Shown: piece after piece, positions 10,062 to 22,500 of the stretch
How the letters are laid out: each line of letters opens with the position of its first letter
Position numbering within the stretch: position 1 is the stretch's first letter
Assembly (NCBI RefSeq): GCF_032854445.1
Contig: NW_027018283.1
Coordinates: 1 to 47,139, forward strand
Length of the DNA: 47,139 nucleotides
Source: Liolophura sinensis
Lineage: Eukaryota > Mollusca > Polyplacophora > Chitonida > Chitonidae
Direction: 5' to 3'
Program-made: the position numbers and the translations under genes
The notes under the pieces: model-generated
Seen by the model: only the letters and a program-made list of their open reading frames with translations
Databases searched by the model: none
What the model was told of the DNA's origin: nothing

Positions 10062-10075
10062 AATGAATAATCATT
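10062..10075. repeat. AATGA-ATAA-TCATT dyad
   Basis: A five-base perfect inverted repeat with a four-base loop, present in nearly every monomer including the two deleted ones. TTATTGATG near 21071 is a variant that breaks one arm base. Confidence 0.55.
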
Positions 10076-10086
10076 GATGTCAAGAT

Positions 10087-10092
10087 CACGTG
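10087..10092. promoter_or_regulatory. CACGTG E-box/G-box (once per full monomer)
   Basis: This is the canonical palindromic core bound by many bHLH and bZIP factors. I find it in all 84 full monomers and in neither deleted one. The 550-bp spacing gives a dense, regular array of potential sites. Binding is not shown by sequence alone. Confidence 0.35.
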
Positions 10093-10219
10093 CCCAGCAA
10101 CGGCTCTTACTCCATGGAAACCAAGGAAATTTGCAATTTTTCAACAGCTGGAGATGCCTGGCCCAATTGCGCATCTTTTGGCACCTTATTGATGTGGGTC
10201 AGTGTTCAATTGTACTTTT

Positions 10220-10233
10220 TACAGCGGACTGTA
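10220..10233. repeat. TACAG-CGGA-CTGTA dyad
   Basis: Five-base arms with a four-base loop in most monomers. The CAGACTTTATC subfamily (13 copies) has lost the symmetry. Confidence 0.55.
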
Positions 10234-10247
10234 TCAAGTACCTTGTG

Positions 10248-10255
10248 TTTTTTTT
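10248..10255 (+). repeat. Poly-T tract, length-variable (7-9) or interrupted by C
   Basis: The run between CTTGTG and ATATA is T8 in most copies, T9 in about 19 (for example landmarks 4780, 8988, 9539, 18339, 21091, 33753, 42370, 44570), T7 in a few, and TTTTCTTT in 12. Homopolymer slippage or sequencing error both explain the length changes. Confidence 0.8.
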
Positions 10256-11377
10256 ATATACAAATGGTGTGGTTTTTCTACATGTAGATAAAGACATTGA
10301 GTTTGTCTTCGACTTAGAAGTAAGACATTTGCTGGGTGAGTTAAATGGGCTTGGCCCAAAGATTTGACGTCGTCTGGGCTACCGAAGGGCACATAACTTA
10401 TAATGAAAAGTTGAATATAGTAATGACCAGTCGCGATTGTACATAGTTAATGTAGCCGATTTCAATTCGCAAAAAGACCAGGCAAAAATCCAAAAGTAGA
10501 AAAACTGTTCCAATGCTGCTGGTAAGAGGCTAATCCGACGTATTTTTTGACGAGAAATCGAATGGTGCAAACCACGTTGCTCTCCGACCAATACTTTTGG
10601 CTGTAGCCACAAATGAATAATCATTGATGTCAAGATCACGTGCCCAGCAACGGCTCTTACTCCATGGAAACCAAGGAAATTTGCAATTTTTCAACAGCTG
10701 GAGATGCCTGGCCCAATTGCGCATCTTTTGGCACCTTATTGATGTGGGTCAGTGTTCAATTGTACTTTTTACAACGGACTGTATCAAGTACCTTGTGTTT
10801 TTTTTATATACAAATGGTGTGGTTTTTTCTACATGTAGATAAAGACATTGAGTTTGTCTTCGACTTAGAAGTAAGACATTTGCTGGGTGAGTTAAATGGG
10901 CTTGGCCCAAAGATTTGACGTCGTCTGGGCTACCGAAGGGCACATAACTTATAATGAAAAGTTGAATATAGCAATGACCAGTCGCGATTGTACATAGTTA
11001 ATGTAGCCGATTTCAATTAGCAAAAATACCAGGCAAAAATCCAAAAGTGGAAAAACTGTTCCAATGCTGCTGGTAAGAGGCTAATCCGACGTATTTTTTG
11101 ACGAGAAATCGAATGGTGCAAACCGCGTTGCTCTCCGACCAATACTTTTGGCTGTAGCCACAAATGAATAATCATTGATGTCAAGATCACGTGCCCAGCA
11201 ACGGCTCTTACTCCATGGAAACCAAGGAAATTTGCAATTTTTCAACAGCTGGAGATGCCTGGCCCAATTGCGCATCTTTTGGCACCTTATTGATGTGGGT
11301 CAGTGTTCAATTGTACTTTTTACAGCGGACTGTATCAAGTACCTTGTGTTTTTTTTATATACAAATGGTGTGGTTTT

Positions 11378-11927
11378 TCTACATGTAGATAAAGACATTG
11401 AGATTGTCTTCGACTTAGAAGTAAGACAACTGCTGGGTGAGTTAAATGGGCTTTGCCCAAAGATTTGACGTCGTCTGGGCTACCGAAGGGCACATAACTT
11501 ATAATGAAAAGTTGAATATAGTAATGACCAGTCGCGATTGTACATAGTTAATGTAGCCGATTTCAATTAGAAAAAATACCAGGCAAAAATCCAAAAGTGG
11601 AAAAACTGTTCCAATGCTGCTGGTAAGAGGCTAATCCGACGTATTTTTTGACGAGAAATCGAATGGTGCAAACCGCGTTGCTCTCCGACCAATACTTTTG
11701 GCTGTAGCCACAAATGAATAATCATTGATGTCAAGATCACGTGCCCAGCAACGGCTCTTACTCCATGGAAACCAAGGAAATTTGCAATTTTTCAACAGCT
11801 GGAGATGCCTGGCCCAATTGCGCATCTTTTGGCACCTTATTGATGTGGGTCAGTGTTCAATTGTACTTTTTACAGCGGACTGTATCAAGTACCTTGTGTT
11901 TTCTTTATATACAAATGGTGTGGTTTT
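11378..11927 (+). repeat. Representative monomer, T-run interrupted by C
   Basis: The homopolymer before ATATA reads TTTTCTTT in place of uninterrupted T. Copies have landmarks at 2031, 6974, 7882, 11741, 16140, 22744, 24393, 26592, 27692, 35950, 37052 and 40165. Several (7882, 24393, 27692, 35950, 40165) also have TTTCTACAGCGG upstream. The half-monomer after these copies often has AACTGCTGGG and TTTGCCC. The interruption should stabilise the T-run length, and these runs do stay constant among copies. Confidence 0.8.
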
Positions 11928-12476
11928 TCTACATGTAGATAAAGACATTGAGTTTGTCTTCGACTTAGAAGTAAGACATTTGCTGGGTGAGTTAAATGGG
12001 CTTGGCCCAAATATTTGACGTCGTCTGGGCTACCGAAGGGCACATAACTTATAATGAAAAGTTGAATATAGTAATGACCAGTCGCGATTCTACATAGTTA
12101 ATGTAGCCGATTTCAATTAGACAAAATACCAGGCAAAAATCCAAAAGTGGAAAAACTGTTCCAATGCTGCTGGTAAGAGGCTAATCCGACGTATTTTTGA
12201 CGAGAAATCGAATGGTGCAAACCACGTTGCTCTCCGACCAATACTTTTGGCTGTAGCCACAAATGAATAATCATTGATGTCAAGATCACGTGCCCAGCAA
12301 CGGCTCTTACTCCATGGAAACCAAGGAAATTTGCAATTTTTCAACAGCTGGAGATGCCTGACCCAATTGCGCATCTTTTGGCACCTTATTGATGTGGGTC
12401 AGTGTTCAATTGTACTTTTTACAGCGGACTGTATCAAGTACCTTGTGTTTTTTTTATATACAAATGGTGTGGTTTT

Positions 12477-13026
12477 TCTACATGTAGATAAAGACATTGA
12501 GTTTGTCTTCGACTTAGAAGTAAGACATTTGCTGGGTGAGTTAAATGGGCTTGGCCCAAAGATTTGACGTCGTCTGGGCTACCGAAGGGCACATAACTTA
12601 TAATGAAAAGTTGAATATAGTAATGACCAGTCGCGATTGTACATAGTTAATGTAGCCGATTTCAATTAGAAAAAATACCAGGCAAAAATCCAAAAGTAGA
12701 AAAACTGTTCCAATGCTGCTGGTAAGAGGCTAATCCGACGTATTTTTTGACGAGAAATCGAATGGTGCAAACCGCGTTGCTCTCCGACCAATACTTTTGG
12801 CTGTAGCCACAAATGAATAATCATTGATGTCAAGATCACGTGCCCAGCAACGGCTCTTACTCCATGGAAACCAAGGAAATTTGCAATTTTTCAACAGCTG
12901 GAGATGCCTGGCCCAATTGCGCATCTTTTGGCACCTTATTGATGTGGGTCAGTGTTCAATTGTACTTTTTACAGCAGACTTTATCATGTACCTTGTGTTT
13001 TTTTTATATACAAATGGTGTGGTTTT
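12477..13026 (+). repeat. Representative monomer, CAGACTTTATC variant
   Basis: Here TACAGCGGACTGTATCAAG is replaced by TACAGCAGACTTTATCATG, three linked substitutions that destroy the TACAG/CTGTA dyad. Copies have landmarks at 6425, 12840, 17240, 19440, 22192, 23843, 26043, 27142, 32652, 33203, 35403, 36501 and 44021. A nested subgroup (6425, 22192, 26043, 32652, 35403, 44021) also has TAATTTTTA upstream and ATATATAAATGG in place of ATATACAAATGG. This gives a clear parent-daughter subfamily relationship. Confidence 0.85.
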
Positions 13027-13410
13027 TCTACATGTAGATAAAGACATTGAGTTTGTCTTCGACTTAGAAGTAAGACATTTGCTGGGTGAGTTAAATGGGC
13101 TTGGCCCAAAGATTTGACGTCGTCTGGGCTACCGAAGGGCACATAACTTATAATGAAAAGTTGAATATAGTAATGACCAGTCGCGATTGTACATAGTTAA
13201 TGTAGCCGATTTCAATTAGAAAAAATACCAGGCAAAAATCCAAAAGTGGAAAAACTGTTCCAATGCTGCTGGTAAGAGGCTAATCCGACGTATTTTTTGA
13301 CGAGAAATCGAATGGTGCAAACCGCGTTGCTCTCCGACCAATACTTTTGGCTGTAGCCACAAATGAATAATCATTGATGTCAAGATCACGTGCCCAGCAA
13401 CTGCTCTTAC

Positions 13411-13427
13411 TCCTTGGAAACCAAGGA
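13411..13427. repeat. TCCTTGG-AAA-CCAAGGA hairpin (variant copies only)
   Basis: Perfect seven-base arms with a three-base loop, in copies of the CCTTGG subfamily. In the majority form, CCATGG gives one mismatch in the stem. In copies at 28793, 30441 and 38515, AAACTAAGG breaks the other arm. Confidence 0.6.
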
Positions 13428-13859
13428 AATTTGCAATTTTTCAACAGCTGGAGATGCCTGGCCCAATTGCGCATCTTTTGGCACCTTATTGATGTGGGTC
13501 AGTGTTCAATTGTACTTTTTACAGCGGACTGTATCAAGTACCTTGTGTTTTTTTTATATACAAATGGTGTGGTTTTTCTACATGTAGATAAAGACATTGA
13601 GTTTGTCTTCGACTTAGAAGTAAGACATTTGCTGGGTGAGTTAAATGGGCTTGGCCCAAAGATTTGACGTCGTCTGGGCTACCGAAGGGCACATAACTTA
13701 TAATGAAAAGTTGAATATAGTAATGACCAGTCGCGATTGTACATAGTTAATGTAGCCGATTTCAATTAGACAAAATACCAGGCAAAAATCCAAAAGTGGA
13801 AAAACTGTTCCAATGCTGCTGGTAAGAGGCTAATCCGACGTATTTTTTGACGAGAAATC

Positions 13860-14580
13860 GAATGGTGCAAACCACGTTGCTCTCCGACCAATACTTTTGG
13901 CTGTAGCCACAAATGAATAATCATTGATGTCAACATCACGTGCCCAGCAACGGCTCTTACTCCATGGAAACCAAGGAAATTTGCAATATTTCAACTTCTG
14001 GAGATGCCTGACCCAATTGCGCATCTTTTGGCACCTTATTGATGTGGGTCAGTGTTCAATTGTACTTTTTACAGCGGACTGTATCAAGTACCTTGTGTTT
14101 TTTTTATATACAAATGGTGTGGTTTTTCTACATGTAGATAAAGACATTGAGTTTGTCTTCGACTTAGAAGTAAGACATTTGCTGGGTGAGTTAAATGGGC
14201 TTGGCCCAAAGATTTGACGTCGTCTGGGCTACCGAAGGGCACATAACTTATAATGAAAAGTTGAATATAGTAATGACCAGTCGCGATTGTACATAGTTAA
14301 TGTAGCCGATTTCAATTAGAAAAAATACCAGGCAAAAATCCAAAAGTGGAAAAACTGTTCCAATGCTGCTGGTAAGAGGCTAATCCGACGTATTTTTTGA
14401 CGAGAAATCGAATGGTGCAAACCGCGTTGCTCTCCGACCAATACTTTTGGCTGTAGCCACAAATGAATAATCATTGATGTCAAGATCACGTGCCCAGCAA
14501 CGGCTCTTACTCCATGGAAACCAAGGAAATTTGCAATTTTTCAACAGCTGGAGATGCCTGGCCCAATTCCGCATCTTTTG
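13860..14580 (+). repeat. Nine-monomer-offset block, copy 1
   Basis: AACCACG, TTGCAATATTTC, GACCCAATTG and then, one monomer later, CCCAATTCCGC recur at +4,950 bp (18810-19530). The 8-monomer offset of the block just upstream becomes 9 here, so one copy gained or lost a monomer or the two duplications are independent. Confidence 0.7.
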
Positions 14581-14676
14581 GCACCTTATTGATGTGGGTC
14601 AGTGTTCAATTGTACTTTTTACAGCGGACTGTATCAAGTACCTTGTGTTTTTTTTATATACAAATGGTGTGGTTTT

Positions 14677-17426
14677 TCTACATGTAGATAAAGACATTGA
14701 GTTTGTCTTCGACTTAGAAGTAAGACATTTGCTGGGTGAGTTAAATGGGCTTGGCCCAAAGATTTGACGTCGTCTGGGCTACCGAAGGGCACATAACTTA
14801 TAATGAAAAGTTGAATATAGTAATGACCAGTCGCGATTGTACATAGTTAATGTAGCCGATTTCAATTCGCAAAAAGACCAGGCAAAAATCCAAAAGTAGA
14901 AAAACTGTTCCAATGCTGCTGGTAAGAGGCTAATCCGACGTATTTTTTGACGAGAAATCGAATGGTGCAAACCACGTTGCTCTCCGACCAATACTTTTGG
15001 CTGTAGCCACAAATGAATAATCATTGATGTCAAGATCACGTGCCCAGCAACGGCTCTTACTCCATGGAAACCAAGGAAATTTGCAATTTTTCAACAGCTG
15101 GAGATGCCTGGCCCAATTGCGCATCTTTTGGCACCTTATTGATGTGGGTCAGTGTTGAATTGTACTTTTTACAACGGACTGTATCAAGTACCTTGTGTTT
15201 TTTTTATATACAAATGGTGTGGTTTTTCTACATGTAGATAAAGACATTGAGTTTGTCTTCGACTTAGAAGTAAGACATTTGCTGGGTGAGTTAAATGGGC
15301 TTGGCCCAAAGATTTGACGTCGTCTGGGCTACCGAAGGGCACATAACTTATAATGAAAAGTTGAATATAGCAATGACCAGTCGCGATTGTACATAGTTAA
15401 TGTAGCCGATTTCAATTAGCAAAAATACCAGGCAAAAATCCAAAAGTGGAAAAACTGTTCCAATGCTGCTGGTAAGAGGCTAATCCGACGTATTTTTTGA
15501 CGAGAAATCGAATGGTGCAAACCGCGTTGCTCTCCGACCAATACTTTTGGCTGTAGCCACAAATGAATAATCATTGATGTCAAGATCACGTGCCCAGCAA
15601 CGGCTCTTACTCCATGGAAACCAAGGAAATTTGCAATTTTTCAACAGCTGGAGATGCCTGGCCCAATTGCGCATCTTTTGGCACCTTATTGATGTGGGTC
15701 AGTGTTCAATTGTACTTTTTACAGCGGACTGTATCAAGTACCTTGTGTTTTTTTTATATACAAATGGTGTGATTTTTCTACATGTAGATAAAGACATTGA
15801 GATTGTCTTCGACTTAGAAGTAAGACAACTGCTGGGTGAGTTAAATGGGCTTTGCCCAAAGATTTGACGTCGTCTGGGCTACCGAAGGGCACATAACTTA
15901 TAATGAAAAGTTGAATATAGTAATGACCAGTCGCGATTGTACATAGTTAATGTAGCCGATTTCAATTAGAAAAAATACCAGGCAAAAATCCAAAAGTGGA
16001 AAAACTGTTCCAATGCTGCTGGTAAGAGGCTAATCCGACGTATTTTTTGACGAGAAATCGAATGGTGCAAACCGCGTTGCTCTCCGACCAATACTTTTGG
16101 CTGTAGCCACAAATGAATAATCATTGATATCAAGATCACGTGCCCAGCAACGGCTCTTACTCCATGGAAACCAAGGAAATTTGCAATTTTTCAACAGCTG
16201 GAGATGCCTGGCCCAATTGCGCATCTTTTGGCACCTTATTGATGTGGGTCAGTGTTCAATTGTACTTTTTACAGCGGACTGTATCAAGTACCTTGTGTTT
16301 TCTTTATATACAAATGGTGTGGTTTTTCTACATGTAGATAAAGACATTGAGTTTGTCTTCGACTTAGAAGTAAGACATTTGCTGGGTGAGTTAAATGGGC
16401 TTGGCCCAAATATTTGACGTCGTCTGGGCTACCGAAGGGCACATAACTTATAATGAAAAGTTGAATATAGTAATGACCAGTCGCGATTCTACATAGTTAA
16501 TGTAGCCGATTTCAATTAGACAAAATACCAGGCAAAAATCCAAAAGTGGAAAAACTGTTCCAATGCTGCTGGTAAGAGGCTAATCCGACGTATTTTTTGA
16601 CGAGAAATCGAATGGTGCAAACCACGTTGCTCTCCGACCAATACTTTTGGCTGTAGCCACAAATGAATAATCATTGATGTCAAGATCACGTGCCCAGCAA
16701 CGGCTCTTACTCCATGGAAACCAAGGAAATTTGCAATTTTTCAACAGCTGGAGATGCCTGACCCAATTGCGCATCTTTTGGCACCTTATTGATGTGGGTC
16801 AGTGTTCAATTGTACTTTTTACAGCGGACTGTATCAAGTACCTTGTGTTTTTTTTATATACAAATGGTGTGGTTTTTCTACATGTAGATAAAGACATTGA
16901 GTTTGTCTTCGACTTAGAAGTAAGACATTTGCTGGGTGAGTTAAATGGGCTTGGCCCAAAGATTTGACGTCGTCTGGGCTACCGAAGGGCACATAACTTA
17001 TAATGAAAAGTTGAATATAGTAATGACCAGTCGCGATTGTACATAGTTAATGTAGCCGATTTCAATTAGAAAAAATACCAGGCAAAAATCCAAAAGTAGA
17101 AAAACTGTTCCAATGCTGCTGGTAAGAGGCTAATCCGACGTATTTTTTGACGAGAAATCGAATGGTGCAAACCGCGTTGCTCTCCGACCAATACTTTTGG
17201 CTGTAGCCACAAATGAATAATCATTGATGTCAAGATCACGTGCCCAGCAACGGCTCTTACTCCATGGAAACCAAGGAAATTTGCAATTTTTCAACAGCTG
17301 GAGATGCCTGGCCCAATTGCGCATCTTTTGGCACCTTATTGATGTGGGTCAGTGTTCAATTGTACTTTTTACAGCAGACTTTATCATGTACCTTGTGTTT
17401 TTTTTATATACAAATGGTGTGGTTTT
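14677..17426 (+). repeat. Five-monomer higher-order block, copy 2
   Basis: Partner of 10277-13026. Private differences include GTGTTGAATTG near 15157, GATTTTTCTAC near 15771 and TTGATATCAAG near 16125. The next monomer departs from its expected partner (13390 is CCTTGG-type, 17790 is CCATGG-type with ATGGTTTGG), which places the block edge near 13.0/17.4 kb. Confidence 0.9.
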
Positions 17427-18165
17427 TCTACATGTAGATAAAGACATTGAGTTTGTCTTCGACTTAGAAGTAAGACATTTGCTGGGTGAGTTAAATGGGC
17501 TTGGCCCAAAGATTTGACGTCGTCTGGGCTACCGAAGGGCACATAACTTATAATGAAAAGTTGAATATAGTAATGACCAGTCGCGATTGTACATAGTTAA
17601 TGTAGCCGATTTCAATTAGAAAAAATACTAGGCAAAAATCCAAAAGTGGAAAAACTGTTCCAATGCTGCTGGTAAGAGGCTAATCCGACGTATTTTTTGA
17701 CGAGAAATCGAATGGTGCAAACCGCGTTGCTCTCCGACCAATACTTTTGGCTGTAGCCACAAATGAATAATCATTGATGTCAAGATCACGTGCCCAGCAA
17801 CGGCTCTTACTCCATGGAAACCAAGGAAATTTGCAATTTTTCAACAGCTGGAGATGCCTGGCCCAATTGCGCATCTTTTGGCACCTTATTGATGTGGGTC
17901 AGTGTTCAATTGTACTTTTTACAGCGGACTGTATCAAGTACCTTGTGTTTTTTTTATATACAAATGGTTTGGTTTTTCTACATGTAGATAAAGACATTGA
18001 GTTTGTCTTCGACTTAGAAGTAAGACATTTGCTGGGTGAGTTAAATGGGCTTGGCCCAAAGATTTGACGTCGTCTGGCTACCGAAGGGCACATAACTTAT
18101 AATGAAAAGTTGAATATAGTAATGACCAGTCGCGATTGTACATAGTTAAAGTAGCCGATTTCAAT

Positions 18166-18420
18166 TAGACAAAATACCAGGCAAATATCCAAAAGTGGAA
18201 AAACTGTTCCAATGCTGCTGGTAAGAGGCTAATCCGACGTATTTTTTGACGAGAAATCGAATGGTGCAAACCACGTTGCTCTCCGACCAATACTTTTGGC
18301 TGTAGTCACAAATGAATAATCATTGATGTCAAGATCACGTGCCCAGCAACGGCTCTTACTCCATGGAAACCAAGGAAATTTGCAATTTTTCAACAGCTGG
18401 AGATGCCTGACCCAATTGCG
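18166..18420 (+). repeat. Short shared haplotype tract, copy 1
   Basis: AGACAAAATACC, GGCAAATATCC, AACCACG, CTGTAGTCAC and CTGACCCAATTG occur together and recur together at 23120-23370. GTAGTCAC is otherwise GTAGCCAC throughout. The tract is shorter than a monomer, so it fits gene conversion as well as duplication. Confidence 0.7.
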
Positions 18421-18809
18421 CATCTTTTGGCACCTTATTGATGTGGGTCAGTGTTCAATTGTACTTTTTACAGCGGACTGTATCAAGTACCTTGTGTTTT
18501 TTTTTATATACAAATGGTGTGGTTTTTCTACATGTAGATAAAGACATTGAGTTTGTCTTCGACTTAGAAGTAAGACATTTGCTGGGTGAGTTAAATGGGC
18601 TTGGCCCAAAGATTTGACGTCGTCTGGGCTACCGAAGGGCACATAACTTATAATGAAAAGTTGAATATAGTAATGACCAGTCGCGATTGTACATAGTTAA
18701 TGTAGCCGATTTCAATTCGCAAAAAGACCAGGCAAAAATCCAAAAGTAGAAAAACTGTTCCAATGCTGCTGGTAAGAGGCTAATCCGACGTATTTTTTGA
18801 CGAGAAATC

Positions 18810-19530
18810 GAATGGTGCAAACCACGTTGCTCTCCGACCAATACTTTTGGCTGTAGCCACAAATGAATAATCATTGATGTCAAGATCACGTGCCCAGCAA
18901 CGGCTCTTACTCCATGGAAACCAAGGAAATTTGCAATATTTCAACAGCTGGAGATGCCTGACCCAATTGCGCATCTTTTGGCACCTTATTGATGTGGGTC
19001 AGTGTTCAATTGTACTTTTTACAGCGGACTGTATCAAGTACCTTGTGTTTTTTTTATATACAAATGGTGTGGTTTTTCTACATGTAGATAAAGACATTGA
19101 GTTTGTCTTCGACTTAGAAGTAAGACATTTGCTGGGTGAGTTAAATGGGCTTGGCCCAAAGATTTGACGTCGTCTGGGCTACCGAAGGGCACATAACTTA
19201 TAATGAAAAGTTGAATATAGTAATGACCAGTCGCGATTGTACATAGTTAATGTAGCCGATTTCAATTAGAAAAAATACCAGGCAAAAATCCAAAAGTGGA
19301 AAAACTGTTCCAATGCTGCTGGTAAGAGGCTAATCCGACGTATTTTTTGACGAGAAATCGAATGGTGCAAACCGCGTTGCTCTCCGACCAATACTTTTGG
19401 CTGTAGCCACAAATGAATAATCATTGATGTCAAGATCACGTGCCCAGCAACGGCTCTTACTCCATGGAAACCAAGGAAATTTGCAATTTTTCAACAGCTG
19501 GAGATGCCTGGCCCAATTCCGCATCTTTTG
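18810..19530 (+). repeat. Nine-monomer-offset block, copy 2
   Basis: Partner of 13860-14580, sharing CAATATTTC and CCAATTCCGC. The variable block differs (AATTCGC here, AGACAAAATACC there), and the CAGACTTTATC variant is present only downstream in this copy. Shared tracts are therefore short and patchy, as conversion would produce. Confidence 0.68.
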
Positions 19531-22500
19531 GCACCTTATTGATGTGGGTCAGTGTTCAATTGTACTTTTTACAGCAGACTTTATCATGTACCTTGTGTTT
19601 TTTTTATATACAAATGGTGTGGTTTTTCTACATGTAGATAAAGACATTGAGTTTGTCTTCGACTTAGAAGTAAGACATTTGCTGGGTGAGTTAAATGGGC
19701 TTGGCCCAAAGATTTGACGTCGTCTGGGCTACCGAAGGGCACATAACTTATAATGAAAAGTTGAATATAGTAATGACCAGTCGCGATTGTACATAGTTAA
19801 TGTAGCCGAAATCAGTTAGCAAAAAGACCAGGCAAAAATCCAAAAGTAGAAAAACTGTTCCAATGCTGCTGGTAAGAGGCTAATCCGACGTATTTTTTGA
19901 CGAGAAATCGAATGGTGCAAACCGCGTTGCTCTCCGACCAATACTTTTGGCTGTAGCCACAAATGAATAATCATTGATGTCAAGATCACGTGCCCAGCAA
20001 CTGCTCTTACTCCTTGGAAACCAAGGAAATTTGCAATTTTTCAACAGCTGGAGATGCCTGGCCCAATTGCGCATCTTTTGGCACCTTATTGATGTGGGTC
20101 AGTGTTCAATTGTACTTTTTACAGCGGACTGTATCAAGTACCTTGTGTTTTTTTTTATAAACAAATGGTGTGGTTTTTCTACATGTAGATAAAGACATTG
20201 AGTTTGTCTTCGACTTAGAAGTAAGACATTTGCTGGGTGAGTTAAATGGGCTTTGCCCAAAGATTTGACGTTGTCTGGGCTACCGAAGGGCACATAACTT
20301 ATAATGAAAAGTTGAATATAGTAATGACCAGTCGCGATTGTACATAGTTAATGTAGCCGATTTCAATTAGAAAAAATACCAGGCAAAAATCCAAAAGTGG
20401 AAAAACTGTTCCAATGCTGCTGGTAAGAGGCTAATCCGACGTATTTTTTGACGAGAAATCGAATGGTGCAAACCGCGTTGCTCTCCGACCAATACTTTTG
20501 GCTGTAGCCACAAATGAATAATCATTGATGTCAAGATCACGTGCCCAGCAACTGCTCTTACTCCTTGGAAACCAAGGAAATTTGCAATTTTTCAACAGCT
20601 GGAGATGCCTGGCCCAATTGCGCATCTTTTGGCACCTTATTGATGTGGGTCAGTGTTCAATTGTACTTTTTACAGCGGACTGTATCAAGTACCTTGTGTT
20701 TTTTTTATATACAAATGGTGTGGTTTTTCTACATGTAGATAAAGACATTGAGTTTGTCTTCGACTTAGAAGTAAGACATTTGCTGGGTGAGTTAAATGGG
20801 CTTGGCCCAAAGATTTGACGTCGTCTGGGCTACCGAAGGGCACATAACTTATAATGAAAAGTTGAATATAGTAATGACCAGTCGCGATTGTACATAGTTA
20901 ATGTAGCCGATTTCAATTAGAAAAAATACCAGGCAAAAATCCAAAAGTGGAAAAACTGTTCCAATGCTGCTGGTAAGAGGCTAATCCGACGTATTTTTTG
21001 ACGAGAAATCGAATGGTGCAAACCAGTTTGCTCTCCGACCAATACTTTTGGCTGTAGCCACAAATGAATAATTATTGATGTCAAGATCACGTGCCCAGCA
21101 ACGGCTCTTACTCCATGGAAACCAAGGAAATTTGCAATTTTTCAACAGCTGGAGATGCCTGGCCCAATTGCGCATCTTTTGGCACCTTATTGATGTGGGT
21201 CAGTGTTCAATTGTACTTTTTACAGCGGACTGTATCAAGTACCTTGTGTTTTTTTTTATATACAAATGGTGTGGTTTTTCTACATGTAGATAAAGACATT
21301 GAGTTTGTCTTCGACTTAGAAGTAAGACATTTGCTGGGTGAGTTAAATGGGCTTGGCCCAAAGATTTGACGTCGTCTGGGCTACCGAAGGGCACATAACT
21401 TATAATGAAAAGTTGAATATAGTAATGACCAGTCGCGATTGTACATAGTTAATGTAGCCGATTTCAATTCGCAAAAAGACCAGGCAAAAATCCAAAAGTA
21501 GAAAAACTGTTCCAATGCTGCTGGTAAGAGGCTAATCCGACGTATTTTTTGACGAGAAATCGAATGGTGCAAACCGCGTTGCTCTCCGACCAATACTTTT
21601 GGCTGTAGCCACAAATGAATAATCATTGATGTCAAGATCACGTGCCCAGCAACGGCTCTTACTCCATGGAAACCAAGGAAATTTGCAATTTTTCAACAGC
21701 TGGAGATGCCTGGCCCAATTGCGCATCTTTTGGCACCTTATTGATGTGGGTCAGTGTTCAATTGTACTTTTTACAGCGGACTGTATCAAGTACCTTGTGT
21801 TTTTTTTATATACAAATGGTGTGGTTTTTATACATGTAGATAAAGACATTGAGTTTGTCTTCGACTTAGAAGTAAGACATTTGCTGGGTGAGTTAAATGG
21901 GCTTGGCCCAAAGATTTGACGTCGTCTGGGCTACCGAAGGGCACATAACTTATAATGAAAAGTTGAATATAGTAATGACCAGTCGCGATTGTACATAGTT
22001 AATGTAGCCGATTTCAATTAGAAAAAATACCAGGCAAAAATCCAAAAGTGGAAAAACTGTTCCAATGCTGCTGGTAAGAGGCTAATCCGACGTATTTTTT
22101 GACGAGAAATCGAATGGTGCAAACCGCGTTGCTCTCCGACCAATACTTTTGGCTGTAGCCACAAATGAATAATCATTGATGTCAAGATCACGTGCCCAGC
22201 AACGGCTCTTACTCCATGGAAACCAAGGAAATTTGCAATTTTTCAACAGCTGGAGATGCCTGGCCCAATTGCGCATCTTTTGGCACCTTATTGATGTGGG
22301 TCAGTGTTCAATTGTAATTTTTACAGCAGACTTTATCATGTACCTTGTGTTTTTTTATATATAAATGGTGTGGTTTTTTCTACATGTAGATAAAGACATT
22401 GAGTTTGTCTTCGACTTAGAAGTAAGACATTTGCTGGGTGAGTTAAATGGGCTTGGCCCAAAGATTTGACGTCGTCTGGGCTACCGAAGGGCACATAACT

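Larger units (their letters stand above)
9980..10174 (-). other. Recurring antisense open frame, 64 codons, probably not a gene
   Basis: Starts at a real ATG (complement of GCGCAT) and ends in the TTTTTTGACG region. It is intact in most monomers because this part of the unit rarely carries indels. It has many basic and aromatic residues, no signal peptide and no recognised domain. Its regular presence follows from repetition and is not evidence of selection. Where the TTTTTT run loses a base (near 12194, 29797, 31450, 39521) the frame reads through into the next one. Confidence 0.12.
9727..10276 (+). repeat. Representative monomer, common CCATGG form (550 bp)
   Basis: A clean 550-bp unit of the commonest form. 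In order it contains: the palindrome TCTACATGTAGA (9727-9738); a TGGGC/GCCCA dyad (9796-9808); a CRE-like TGACGTCG (9815-9822); an ~80-bp stretch nearly invariant across the array (9829-9908); a variable AT-rich block (9909-9930); GTGGAAAAAC; GACGAGAAATCG; AACCGCG; an AATGA/TCATT dyad (10062-10075); CACGTG (10087-10092); GGCTCTTACTCCATGG; two CAATTG sites; a TACAG/CTGTA dyad (10220-10233); and a run of eight T (10248-10255) followed by ATATA. About 61 of the 84 full copies carry the CCATGG form. No promoter, ribosome-binding site or RNA gene is evident. Confidence 0.9.
10074..10367 (+). other. Recurring open frame, 97 codons, probably not a gene
   Basis: This is the longest frequently intact plus-strand frame. 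It starts at TTG (10074), with the first ATG one codon later. It crosses the poly-T tract and the palindrome and ends just before GACGTCG. It recurs in many monomers. Against a gene: copies with T9 shift frame after ~70 codons, substitutions fall at all codon positions, two open antisense frames cover the same DNA, and no family is recognised. The hydrophobic middle comes from the T-rich tract. The truncated monomers lack most of it. Confidence 0.15.
10277..13026 (+). repeat. Five-monomer higher-order block, copy 1 (8-monomer offset)
   Basis: Eleven diagnostic variants recur at exactly or nearly +4,400 bp: AATTCGC block, AACCACG, ACAACGGACT (10771), AGCAATGACC (10970), AGCAAAAATACC, GAGATTGTC (11400), TTTTCTTT, CCCAAATATTTG, GCGATTCTACAT (12090), AGACAAAATACC with GACCCAATTG, and CAGACTTTATC. 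Only a few substitutions and one T-run change separate the two copies, so this is among the youngest blocks. Confidence 0.9.
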
